Positions 1 through 7,190 are shown, counted from the first letter of the stretch. The stretch is DNA of 7,938 nucleotides from Candidatus Aminicenantota bacterium (GCA_027062035.1 JAMOUL010000228.1:1-7938), one strand, 5' to 3'. The notes: generated by a model not told the origin, from the sequence alone. Translations and numbers: made by a program.

Positions 1-1916
1 ATATGAACGTGTATGTCGTACTGGGCAAACCTGGAAATATCCACTGAAAGGGACGAAAGCTTTGTCTTAACGTAGGTAAACGCTATCTGTGCGGATTCCT
101 TCATTATTTCCCCAAGTCTTCCTGTAAGGATGAGCTCCCCCTTTCCCTTACTCAGTGCTGTTTCAATAATCAGGATATCACCGCCGTATTCCGTCCATGC
201 AAGTCCGGTAGCTGAACCAACCTCCTTTTTATTTGTTACAGACATCCGGTGATACTTTTCGGGTCCCAGATATTCCTTTACCTTTGCCGCGTCAAGGACC
301 TCCTTGTAGTTCTTTCCCTCTTCCAGAACCTTCCGTGCCACCTTCCTGCAAAGGTTCCCGATCTCCCTCTCCAGTTCTCTTACACCCGCCTCTCTGGTGT
401 AATTTCTGATGATGTAATATATAGCCTCCCTGGTAAAGACAATGTTTTTATCCTTAATCCCATGGGCCTTTATCTGTTTTGGAACGAGATAGTCCCTGGC
501 TATATGATATTTCTCTATTTCAGTATATCCAGGGATCTCTATAACCTCCATCCTGTCGAGAAGTGGACGGGGTATGCCCTCCATGTAATTGGCTGTGGTT
601 ATGAACATAACCTCTGAAAGGTCAAATTCAACATCAAGGTAATGGTCGGTAAAGGTGGAATTATGATCCGGATCAAGGACCTCCATCAGGGCAGCCGCAG
701 GGTCTCCTCTGAAATCAGCACTCATCTTGTCTATTTCGTCCAGGAGAAAGACAGGATTCTTAACCCCTGCCTTCCTCAGTCCCTGTATTATTCTTCCGGG
801 ATATGCTCCCACATAGGTTCTCCTGTGTCCCCTTATTTCCGCTTCATCCCGGACTCCGCCAAGGGATACCCTGACAAATTTTCTTCCTGTGGCCCTTGCT
901 ATTGACTTCGCTATGGAGCTTTTACCCACCCCCGGTGGTCCTACAAGACAGAGGATGGCTCCTTTGGGTTTTTTAACCAGGGAACGTATGGCAAGATACT
1001 CTATTATCCTCTGTTTTGGTTTCTGAAGACCATAATGGTCTTCATCAAGAACCTTCCAGGCCTTCTTTATGTTTCTGTTCTCCCTGGATTTCTTCTTCCA
1101 GGGCATCGCAACCAGCCACTCTATATAATTCCTTGTAACTGCAAGCTCTGCGCTCATGGGAGGCATGTGTTCAAATTTCTCTACCTCCCTCAGGGCCTTT
1201 TCTTTTACATCTTCCGGCATGTCAGAAATGGAAATTTTGTACTTGAGTTCTTCCACCTCATTGCCAGGTTCCGGAGGAGGAGGCTGTGCCCGTCTGCCCT
1301 TTCTTCTTCCTCTACCCAGTTCCCTTTCCAGAAGGTAGGAAAGGTAATTGAGGCGCTCAACCGGATTTATGATCTCAAGGAGGTTCTGTTTTTCCAGGAC
1401 GGGGATTTTGAGGTATGCAGCTACAAAATCCGCAAACTTTCCGGGTTCCATTATCCTGAAGGAAGGAATAACAAGACCCTTCCTCTCCTGAACCACAGAT
1501 GTATAATTTTCAAACAGATCCCTTACCTTCGTAAGCAGATTGGAGATCTCCTTGGGATTTATGGATGGTTCAGGCATTCTCTTTATTCCCACAAGAAAAT
1601 AGGGTTCTGTAAAGACAAATTCAACTATCCTCGCCCTTACCACACCTTCGACCACAACCTTTATGTTTTTCCCGGGGGTGGATAGGCTCTGTTTTATCTC
1701 GACAAGAGTTCCTGTGGTAAAAATGTCAGCCGTTGTCGGTTCATCTATCTGCTCATCCCTCTGGGCAGAAAGGAATATGTAACCGTCGGAGTCCAGAGCC
1801 TTTTTTAACGCCCGCAGGGACTTTTCCCTTCCCACCACAAAGGGAAAGCCAACTCCCGGGAATGCCACAAGTTCCCTGAGGGGAATTAATGGAATATATT
1901 CTACATCTACCCTCAT
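1..1916 (-). CDS. lon: ATP-dependent protease Lon (3' end cut by window edge)
   Basis: Cytoplasmic AAA+ serine protease that unfolds and degrades damaged and regulatory proteins. The frame is open from the ATG at 1916 to the window edge, giving 638 residues of roughly 780 expected. Visible: N-terminal substrate-binding domain (about 1-190, beginning with the typical IPLIPLRELVAFPG), helical region with PPMSAE (about 255), Walker A GPPGVGKS (326-333), Walker B FLLDEID (390-396) and the start of the protease domain (GSATGLAWTEYGG, from 567). It stops at DIHVH, a dozen residues before the expected catalytic Ser; the Ser-Lys dyad is therefore outside the window. The ATG overlaps the clpX stop as ATGA, with only a weak SD (AAAGGG), so translation is probably coupled to clpX. 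Odd: the conserved long-helix segment (QREYYL...AIQKELG in relatives) is absent, replaced at about 200-219 by an Arg/Pro-rich linker. Confidence 0.97.
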   Translation of the reverse strand, partial: MRVDVEYIPLIPLRELVAFPGVGFPFVVGREKSLRALKKALDSDGYIFLSAQRDEQIDEPTTADIFTTGTLVEIKQSLSTPGKNIKVVVEGVVRARIVEFVFTEPYFLVGIKRMPEPSINPKEISNLLTKVRDLFENYTSVVQERKGLVIPSFRIMEPGKFADFVAAYLKIPVLEKQNLLEIINPVERLNYLSYLLERELGRGRRKGRRAQPPPPEPGNEVEELKYKISISDMPEDVKEKALREVEKFEHMPPMSAELAVTRNYIEWLVAMPWKKKSRENRNIKKAWKVLDEDHYGLQKPKQRIIEYLAIRSLVKKPKGAILCLVGPPGVGKSSIAKSIARATGRKFVRVSLGGVRDEAEIRGHRRTYVGAYPGRIIQGLRKAGVKNPVFLLDEIDKMSADFRGDPAAALMEVLDPDHNSTFTDHYLDVEFDLSEVMFITTANYMEGIPRPLLDRMEVIEIPGYTEIEKYHIARDYLVPKQIKAHGIKDKNIVFTREAIYYIIRNYTREAGVRELEREIGNLCRKVARKVLEEGKNYKEVLDAAKVKEYLGPEKYHRMSVTNKKEVGSATGLAWTEYGGDILIIETALSKGKGELILTGRLGEIMKESAQIAFTYVKTKLSSLSVDISRFAQYDIHVH

Positions 1917-3127
1917 ACCGCCCTTTTTAATTTGTTGAAGAGGTATTGTCCCCTTTCCACATCCTCTTTGTCTATCACAATTTTTCCGCTTACCTCTCTG
2001 GAAGGAGCATAAAACATAATATCTTCCATAAGCTCTTCCATTATTGCCTTAAGTCCTCTGGCCCCGAGCTTTCTTTTATATGCCAGAGAAGCTATCGCTC
2101 TTAAAGCTCCCTCTGTAAATTCTAACTCAACTCCGTCAAGTTCAAGAAGTTTCTTGTACTGTTTAACAAGGGAATTCCTGGGTTCCATAAGTATCTTTAC
2201 GAGGTCTTCTTCCTTGAGTTCGTGAAGAACCCCTACCACAGGAAATCTTCCCACAAGCTCGGGTATCAACCCGTATTTTATAAGATCGTCGGGCAACACA
2301 TCCTTCATTATGTCATATTTTTCCCTTTTTGAAGGCATCGGCCCGGTATGAAATCCAACGGTTCTCTTTCCTGCCCTCCTGGCTATTATGTCTTCCAGAC
2401 CCACAAAGGCACCTCCGGCAATAAAGAGGATGTCCTTTGTATTCATCTTTATAAATTCCTGGTGGGGGTGTTTCCTTCCGCCCTGGGGTGGTACATTGGC
2501 AACTGTTCCCTCCACAATCTTCAAAAGTGCCTGTTGAACTCCCTCACCCGAAACATCCCTGGTTATGGAAGGATTTTCGGATTTACGGGTTATCTTGTCT
2601 ATTTCATCTATATACACAATTCCCTTCTCTGCAAGCTCAAGATCCCCATCGGCTGCTTCGTAAAGCCGCAGAAGAATGTTTTCCACGTCTTCTCCAACAT
2701 ATCCTGCCTCGGTAACAGTAGTAGCGTCTGCAATGGCAAAGGGTACCGACAGAATTTTAGCAAGGGTTTCTGCAATCAACGTTTTCCCCGTACCTGTAGG
2801 TCCTATCAACAATATATTTGTCTTCTGAAGCTCAACATCATCTATAGCCTTGCCATACAGAACTCTTTTATAGTGATTGTAAACTGCCACAGCGATCTTT
2901 TTCTTGGCCTCCTCCTGCCCTATAACGTATTTGTCCAGTTCCTTCTTTATCTCCTCTGGCTTGAGCAGCTTTATTAACTTTTTCTCGGTCTTCTTCGGCC
3001 TGGTTACAAAGAATCTTGTATATATCTCTTCAACGCAGTAGGAACATATACTTCCACCCGGACCTGTAAATAGTGCAGGAGCCTCTCCTTCAGCTCTTCC
3101 GCAGATTATGCATGTTTTTTTACTCAT
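1913..3127 (-). CDS. clpX: ATP-dependent Clp protease ATP-binding subunit ClpX
   Basis: AAA+ unfoldase that forms a hexamer on ClpP, recognises tagged substrates and threads them into the protease chamber; it acts in the cytoplasm. The 404 residues are a normal length. Seen in order: N-terminal zinc-binding domain with C6-C9 and C28-C31 (CX2C-X18-CX2C), Walker A GPTGTGKT (109-116), pore loop GYVG (142-145), Walker B VYIDEID (171-177), the RKH pore loop (218-220), and sensor-2 GARGLK near the C-terminus. The ClpP-docking tripeptide is VGF (257-259) where most bacteria have IGF or LGF. The start is fixed by the ATGA overlap with the clpP stop; only a weak AAGAG lies upstream. The stop overlaps lon in the same way. 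It lies between clpP and lon, a classic order. Confidence 0.98.
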   Translation of the reverse strand: MSKKTCIICGRAEGEAPALFTGPGGSICSYCVEEIYTRFFVTRPKKTEKKLIKLLKPEEIKKELDKYVIGQEEAKKKIAVAVYNHYKRVLYGKAIDDVELQKTNILLIGPTGTGKTLIAETLAKILSVPFAIADATTVTEAGYVGEDVENILLRLYEAADGDLELAEKGIVYIDEIDKITRKSENPSITRDVSGEGVQQALLKIVEGTVANVPPQGGRKHPHQEFIKMNTKDILFIAGGAFVGLEDIIARRAGKRTVGFHTGPMPSKREKYDIMKDVLPDDLIKYGLIPELVGRFPVVGVLHELKEEDLVKILMEPRNSLVKQYKKLLELDGVELEFTEGALRAIASLAYKRKLGARGLKAIMEELMEDIMFYAPSREVSGKIVIDKEDVERGQYLFNKLKRAV

Positions 3128-3714
3128 TTTCTCTTGTCTATTATTTTATCTATTATTCCATATTCAAGGGCTTCCTCCGGACTCATGAAGTAATCCCTTT
3201 CTGTATCCTTCTCCAGCTTCTCACGGGGCTGCCCTGTGTGCTTGTGAAGAATGTCTATAAGCTTTTCCTTCAATCTTATTATCTCCTCAGCCCAGATTTT
3301 AACATCCGGAGCATGTCCCTGATAACCACCCATGGGCTGATGGAGCATTATCCTGGAATTCGGGAGGGAAAATCTCTTCCCCTTAGCCCCGGCCGCAAGG
3401 AGAACCGCAGCCATCGAAGCTGCCTGTCCTATACATATGGTTACCACATCCGGCTTTATAAACTGCATGGTGTCATATATGGCAAGCCCTGCTGTGATTT
3501 CACCACCTGGACTGTTTATATAAAGGTAAATGTCCTTTTCCGGGTCCTGTGCTTCGAGAAAGAGAAGCTGGGCTACTACAATATTGGCAGTAGTTTCATC
3601 AATAGGAAATCCCAGAAGAATAATATTATCCTTAAGCAATCTGGAATAAATATCGTAGACCCTCTCTCCTCTTCCAGTCTGTTCTATAACATAAGGTATG
3701 GGTATATAACTCAT
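3124..3714 (-). CDS. clpP: ATP-dependent Clp protease proteolytic subunit ClpP
   Basis: Serine peptidase that forms the tetradecameric chamber working with ClpX (and ClpA or ClpC, if present). The 196 residues are typical. The catalytic triad is complete: Ser100 in GQAASMAA, His125 in MLHQP and Asp174 in TERDYF; the oxyanion and strand motif NSPGG is at 67-71. The N-terminus (IPIPYVIEQTGRGER) is the usual mature-type start, so any propeptide is very short. The start ATG overlaps the tig stop (ATGA) and the stop overlaps the clpX start (ATGA). Its upstream sequence is A/G-rich (AGGAAAAAAGAG) but has no strong SD, which fits coupling to tig. I see no sign of transfer or damage. Confidence 0.98.
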   Translation of the reverse strand: MSYIPIPYVIEQTGRGERVYDIYSRLLKDNIILLGFPIDETTANIVVAQLLFLEAQDPEKDIYLYINSPGGEITAGLAIYDTMQFIKPDVVTICIGQAASMAAVLLAAGAKGKRFSLPNSRIMLHQPMGGYQGHAPDVKIWAEEIIRLKEKLIDILHKHTGQPREKLEKDTERDYFMSPEEALEYGIIDKIIDKRK

Positions 3715-5003
3715 TTTTTCTCTTTTTTCCTGGATTTTTCCTCCTCCTTCTCCTTTATTATAGCATTTTCTACAACCATATTCAGGGTCTTTCTTATTAA
3801 AAGGTTCTCCCGAAGCTCTTCCTCGCCTGTACCATCCCTTTCCAGCTGAACCCTCATCTCCTTCTGCGTGATCCCTCTGGACTGCGCCATCCTCTTTATT
3901 TCCTCTTTGATCTCATTTTTATCTACGTTTAATCCCTCTTTTTCAGCTATCTTCAGGAGAGCGAGTCTTTCCTTCACTCTCTTTTCTGCATCCTTCTTCA
4001 ACTGTTTTGAAATTTCCTCCCATTTTTCTCTGCTAACCCTCTGCCCCTTTCTGGTAAATTCCCAGAGGACAGCAGATGCCAGATTTCTATAAGCCTCTTC
4101 CACCAAAACCTCTGGAGCTGGAACTTCATTTTTCTCCAGTATAAGGTCCAATGCCTTCGACCTTATACTTTCTTCCCTTCTCTTCTCCAGTTCCTGACGG
4201 GCAATGTTTCTAAGGTGTTCCTTTAATTTTTCCAGATTTTCAAAGCCAAGGTTCTTAGCGAAGTCATCATCCACTTCAGGAATCTTGACCTCCCTGACTT
4301 CGATTATCTCAACTTCATGGATAAATTTTTTACCGGCCAATCTCCTGGAAGGAAAATCCTCCGGATATGTATCCTCATAAGAGAATTTCTCCCCTGGCTT
4401 CCTTCCAAGCACACGCCTTTCAAGGTCTCCCTCCTCTGAAGCAACTATAAGAAATTTTTCTTCAGGAAGCCTTCTTTTTGTTTCCGGGTCCACAAGCTGT
4501 ATCCTGATAAGAACCTGATCTCCTGGCTTTACCTCCCTATCCACTTTTTGAGACAGAGCGTTCTGGTGGCGTAGGTCTTCTATGGTCTTTTCAACGATCT
4601 CGTCTTCTGTAAGTTTTTCTTTCAAAATTTCTATCTTCATGTTCTTGTAGTTATCAATATCAAATTCCGGAATTTCTTCATATTCTGCTACGAGCTTTAC
4701 TCCCTTATCCTTATCAAACTTCCAGTCTACAAGCACAGGGGTTCTCACAGGTTTTGCCTTCCTGTCGATCTCCTCCCGAAGCTTTGGCAATAAATGTTTA
4801 TCCAGAAGGTGTTCAATAATATCCTCTTTATACAATTTCTCTATCATACCAATGGGAGCCTTGCCGGCTCTAAACCCCGGCACTCTCGCTGTTCTCGCAT
4901 AAATCCTCAGTATCCTGTTATAGTCATCCAGGAACTCCTCCGGGGCGAGCTCCAGTGTGAACCTTCTTTTTGTCGCAGAAATCTCCTCTATATTGACCTG
5001 CAT
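3711..5003 (-). CDS. tig: Trigger factor, ribosome-associated chaperone
   Basis: Chaperone that binds ribosomal protein L23 at the exit tunnel and shields nascent chains. The 430 residues match the family (about 430). The ribosome-docking signature GFRAGK lies at residues 43-48, the usual position. Next come a PPIase-like middle domain (about 152-235, from GDQVLIRI) and a long helical, highly charged substrate-binding C-domain, ending in a Lys/Glu tail (EKEEEKSRKKEKK). Start choice: the ATG at 5003 has GGAGG 5 bases upstream (5009-5013); the open frame continues farther up only because it reads through tRNA-Leu. Odd: the PPIase domain lacks the usual GxxMIPGFEDGIxG core and is shortened there, so isomerase activity is doubtful. 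It is the first protein gene of the tig-clpP-clpX-lon unit, 14 bases after the tRNA. Confidence 0.97.
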   Translation of the reverse strand: MQVNIEEISATKRRFTLELAPEEFLDDYNRILRIYARTARVPGFRAGKAPIGMIEKLYKEDIIEHLLDKHLLPKLREEIDRKAKPVRTPVLVDWKFDKDKGVKLVAEYEEIPEFDIDNYKNMKIEILKEKLTEDEIVEKTIEDLRHQNALSQKVDREVKPGDQVLIRIQLVDPETKRRLPEEKFLIVASEEGDLERRVLGRKPGEKFSYEDTYPEDFPSRRLAGKKFIHEVEIIEVREVKIPEVDDDFAKNLGFENLEKLKEHLRNIARQELEKRREESIRSKALDLILEKNEVPAPEVLVEEAYRNLASAVLWEFTRKGQRVSREKWEEISKQLKKDAEKRVKERLALLKIAEKEGLNVDKNEIKEEIKRMAQSRGITQKEMRVQLERDGTGEEELRENLLIRKTLNMVVENAIIKEKEEEKSRKKEKK

Positions 5004-5008
5004 GATTT

Positions 5009-5013
5009 CCTCC
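5009..5013 (-). promoter_or_regulatory. Shine-Dalgarno of tig
   Basis: GGAGG, 5 bases before the ATG at 5003, inside the 14-base gap between tRNA-Leu and tig. It decides the start against the longer open frame that runs back through the tRNA. It is the only strong SD in the tig-clpP-clpX-lon unit. Confidence 0.85.
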
Positions 5014-5017
5014 AGAA

Positions 5018-5099
5018 TGCGAAAGGGGGGACTCGAACCCCCACGGGTTTCCCCACTGGATCCTAAGTCCAGCGCGTCTGCCAATTCCGCCACTTTCGC
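5018..5099 (-). tRNA. tRNA-Leu (anticodon UAG)
   Basis: A complete 82-base type II cloverleaf can be drawn. The acceptor stem GCGAAAG pairs with CTTTCGC. The D arm is GCGG-AATTGGCAGA-CGC, the anticodon arm CTGGA-CTTAGGA-TCCAG (anticodon TAG, reading CUA and other CUN codons), the extended variable arm TGGGGAAACCCGT, and the T arm GGGGG-TTCGAGT-CCCCC; the discriminator is A. The next bases are TTC, so CCA is not encoded and must be added by tRNA nucleotidyltransferase. The gene lies 14 bases upstream of tig, apparently on the same primary transcript, so release of its 3' end would create the 5' end of the tig mRNA. Confidence 0.97.
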
Positions 5100-5108
5100 A
5101 GGGAATAT

Positions 5109-5137
5109 ATTTTGCCATATAAGGGGCTAAAAGTCAA
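5109..5137 (-). promoter_or_regulatory. Candidate sigma-70 type promoter for tRNA-Leu-tig-clpP-clpX-lon
   Basis: In the 57-base gap after the kinase gene, a TTGACT -35 (5132-5137) is followed after exactly 17 bases by CAAAAT (5109-5114), a 4/6 match to the -10. Transcription would start near 5102, only about 3 bases before the mature tRNA 5' end, typical for a stable-RNA promoter. The -10 is imperfect. No heat-shock type promoter or CIRCE-like inverted repeat was seen here. Confidence 0.6.
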
Positions 5138-5156
5138 CCTGAGCCAGTTTGTAGGC

Positions 5157-6041
5157 TTAAAAGGTCACAAGTTCCCTTATTTTATTCAACCTGCGTTCCA
5201 CATCTTCCCGGCTTATTTCCTTCAATCTATCCACAGAGAAACTTTCCACTGAAAATGAAGAAACAGCCACCCCGATAGCAAGTGCACGGCGCCATCCGGT
5301 TCCGGAAGCAAGGGACCCGAGGAATCCACCTGCAAAACTATCCCCGGCCCCTGTTGGATCAATAACTTCAGCCACCGGGTAAGCAGGGATGGCCACCACC
5401 TCATTCTCTCTACACATAATGGCTCCACCCTCCCCTCTTTTTACCACCACTGTTCTGGGTCCCATTTTCAGCAACTTCAGACAGGAAGGATAACTTCCCG
5501 TTTCACCCGAAAGCATTTCCGCTTCCTGTCGATTGATAAACAAAACATCTATGGAAGGCAGGATCTCCTCAAGTTCCTTTCTGTGGCTTTGAATCCAGTG
5601 GTTCATTGTGTCCATTGCCACAATTTCGTAGTCTATTTTTTCGAGCAGGGCCCTCTGCAGGGAAGGCGCAAGGTTCCCAAGGTAAAGAATTCTGGTTTTC
5701 CTGTAGGATTCGGGCGGCTCAGGGTTAAACTCCCCGAAAAGTCCGAGTTCTGTTTTCAATGTATCCGGGTCCTCCTTGCCCTTTCTATAAACACCTGCCC
5801 ATCGAAATGATTTACCATCCTTTATTTCAACCCCCTCCAGACAACATCCTCTCCTCTCAAGGTCCTTCAAAACTTCAAGGGGAAAATCCTTTCCCACAAC
5901 CCCCACGAGGGCAACATCGGAAAACAGGGAGGCTGCATAGGAAAAATATGTAAGGGACCCCCCCACAGCTCCTTCCCTCTTCCCATAAGGGGTTTCCACG
6001 TCGTCTATCGCTATAGAACCTATTGCTACGATATTTCTCAC
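5157..6041 (-). CDS. PfkB/ribokinase-family kinase, uncharacterised subfamily
   Basis: ATP-dependent kinase of a sugar or nucleoside, probably cytoplasmic; the substrate is not known from sequence. The 294 residues contain the family landmarks: N-terminal GSIAIDD with the likely substrate-binding Asp, di-Gly hinge (27-28, GGSLTYFSYA), the Mg-binding NRQE (170-173), and the C-terminal signature DPTGAGDSFAGGF (228-240) with catalytic base Asp234. The motifs ETPYG near the N-terminus and DTMNHWI (144-150) match, from memory, a kinase subfamily seen beside mtnP in anaerobic bacteria. The start is GTG with AGGGAG (6048-6053) 6 bases upstream; it overlaps the mtnP stop as GTGA, so the two are translationally coupled. 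This suggests a role near methylthioadenosine or nucleoside salvage (inference); adenosine or ribose-type kinase are alternatives. No terminator hairpin follows. Confidence 0.9.
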   Translation of the reverse strand: MRNIVAIGSIAIDDVETPYGKREGAVGGSLTYFSYAASLFSDVALVGVVGKDFPLEVLKDLERRGCCLEGVEIKDGKSFRWAGVYRKGKEDPDTLKTELGLFGEFNPEPPESYRKTRILYLGNLAPSLQRALLEKIDYEIVAMDTMNHWIQSHRKELEEILPSIDVLFINRQEAEMLSGETGSYPSCLKLLKMGPRTVVVKRGEGGAIMCRENEVVAIPAYPVAEVIDPTGAGDSFAGGFLGSLASGTGWRRALAIGVAVSSFSVESFSVDRLKEISREDVERRLNKIRELVTF

Positions 6042-6901
6042 AGATATCTCCCTATTATCAGTTTTAATCTCTCCTTAGCTTCCTCTGGAATTCTGTCCCT
6101 GGCAGTAATAATTGCATTTTCCAGGGCATTGGCACACCCGCAGTCCTTCCTCTCCACAGGAATATACCGCAGTGCCCTTTTTATAACCTTTTTAGCGGCC
6201 TCTATGTTTTTATTCAGGTTCTCCACCACCAGTTCAACACTCACCTCCTCTTCCTCCTCATGCCAGCAATCATAATCAGTTACCATAGCAAGTGTCACAT
6301 AGCAAATCTCCGCCTCACGGGCGAGCTTAGCCTCTGTTGCATTTGTCATTCCGATAACATCAAATTCCATTTTTCTGAAGAATTCGCTCTCAGCCCTTGT
6401 GGAAAACTGAGGACCCTCTATGCACACATATGTCCCGCCTTTCTTTACATCCACAGATTCTTCCCTGGCTGCTTTAAAAATGGCATCCTTCATGACAGGG
6501 CAAATGGGTTCGGAAAAGGAAACGTGTGCAGCAATCCCATTCCCGAAAAAAGTTGATTCCCTCTTTTTTGTGAAATCAAAGAAATAGTCAGGAAGTACCA
6601 TGTCCAGGGGTTTTATTTCCTCCTTGAGGGAACCCACAGCTGAAACAGATATAATTCTCTCCACCCCCAGGGTCTTCATAGCATAAATATTGGCTCTGAA
6701 TGGCACTTCAGAAGGTAAATATTTGTGCCCCCTTCCGTGCCTCGCCAGAAAAGCAAGGCGTCTGCCCTCCAGGGTTCCAAGTATTATGGAATCTGAGGGA
6801 GAACCAAATGGAGTATCTATTCTCACCTCCTCAATATCTTCCAGCCCATCCATTTGATAAAAACCGGATCCGCCTATGATACCAATTTCTGCCTTTCTCA
6901 T
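6038..6901 (-). CDS. mtnP: S-methyl-5'-thioadenosine phosphorylase
   Basis: Cleaves methylthioadenosine, a by-product of polyamine and other SAM-dependent reactions, with phosphate to adenine and methylthioribose-1-phosphate. The 287 residues show the PNP/MTAP family in order: phosphate-binding GIIGGSGFY (7-15) and RHGRGH (54-59), then EGPQFSTRAES (162-172), GMTNATEAKLARE (184-196), and TDYDCWH with Asp209 and Asp211. Two Asps here favour adenine over hypoxanthine or guanine. Start choice: the ATG at 6901 begins directly at the first beta strand and has AGGAGG (6911-6916) 9 bases upstream. A farther in-frame ATG at 6934 would overlap acyP and add a non-conserved leader. Its SD overlaps the acyP TAG stop, and its own stop overlaps the kinase GTG. 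Methylthioinosine phosphorylase is the main alternative, less likely. Confidence 0.94.
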   Translation of the reverse strand: MRKAEIGIIGGSGFYQMDGLEDIEEVRIDTPFGSPSDSIILGTLEGRRLAFLARHGRGHKYLPSEVPFRANIYAMKTLGVERIISVSAVGSLKEEIKPLDMVLPDYFFDFTKKRESTFFGNGIAAHVSFSEPICPVMKDAIFKAAREESVDVKKGGTYVCIEGPQFSTRAESEFFRKMEFDVIGMTNATEAKLAREAEICYVTLAMVTDYDCWHEEEEEVSVELVVENLNKNIEAAKKVIKRALRYIPVERKDCGCANALENAIITARDRIPEEAKERLKLIIGRYL

Positions 6902-6910
6902 TATTCTAAA

Positions 6911-6916
6911 CCTCCT
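6911..6916 (-). promoter_or_regulatory. Shine-Dalgarno of mtnP, overlapping the acyP stop
   Basis: AGGAGG, 9 bases before the ATG at 6901. Its first two bases are the AG of the acyP TAG stop (6915-6917), so ribosomes terminating on acyP sit on the mtnP ribosome binding site. This decides the mtnP start against the upstream ATG at 6934. Confidence 0.8.
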
Positions 6917-7190
6917 ACCAGAATTTGATTTCAAAACTATAGGTATTCAGGGTGGGTTCTACCTCATAAATTTCAATGTCATCCACCCTCGAAAGGGAAG
7001 GTCCCTTCCACAATTCCTTTTCAAACTCATCGAGCACCAGAGGGTCCCCCTGGGCAAAAACTTCAACTCTCCCATCGGGCAGGTTTTTTACCCATCCAGC
7101 GATACCATAGAAATCGGCTTTTCTTTTTACGAAATACCTGAAGCCAACCCCCTGAACTCTTCCTGATATGTAATACTTTCTGGCTATCAT
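6915..7190 (-). CDS. acyP: Acylphosphatase
   Basis: Small cytoplasmic enzyme that hydrolyses carboxyl-phosphate bonds such as those of acetyl phosphate or 1,3-bisphosphoglycerate; its physiological role in bacteria is unclear. The 91 residues equal the family length. The signature GRVQGVGFR (10-18) supplies the phosphate loop and catalytic Arg18; GWVKNLPDGRVEV supplies catalytic Asn36 and the second signature. The only Met is residue 1, so the ATG at 7190 is the natural start. There is no Shine-Dalgarno: the 7 bases CTTTATT separate the ATG from the 3' end of tRNA-Pro, and upstream is tRNA sequence. The gene may be translated from a nearly leaderless mRNA made by tRNA processing (inference). 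The stop TAG overlaps the mtnP SD. Confidence 0.95.
   Translation of the reverse strand: MIARKYYISGRVQGVGFRYFVKRKADFYGIAGWVKNLPDGRVEVFAQGDPLVLDEFEKELWKGPSLSRVDDIEIYEVEPTLNTYSFEIKFW

Noticed and set aside
1260..1319. Frameshift explaining the missing Lon helix
   Set aside because: Conserved Lon sequence continues in the same frame on both sides, and neither of the other two minus-strand frames encodes anything like QREYYL or IQKELG here.
249..3849. Several plus-strand open frames (for example 1035-1685, 2348-2977, 3073-3849)
   Set aside because: All lie antisense to lon, clpX and clpP, show no family motifs and have low-complexity or codon-mirror composition.
5004..5093. An in-frame 30-residue N-terminal extension of trigger factor (begins MAELADALDLGSSG)
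   Set aside because: It is the translation of tRNA-Leu, a common misannotation; the ATG at 5003 has a good SD and gives the standard N-terminus with GFRAGK at residue 43.
5100..5156. Rho-independent terminator after the kinase gene
   Set aside because: Only a 4-base AGCC/GGCT pairing is seen, with no following T run, so no terminator can be claimed; read-through into tRNA-Leu is possible.
6902..6934. Upstream in-frame ATG for mtnP at 6934
   Set aside because: It would overlap the acyP coding end and add 11 non-conserved residues; the ATG at 6901 has AGGAGG and begins at the conserved first strand.
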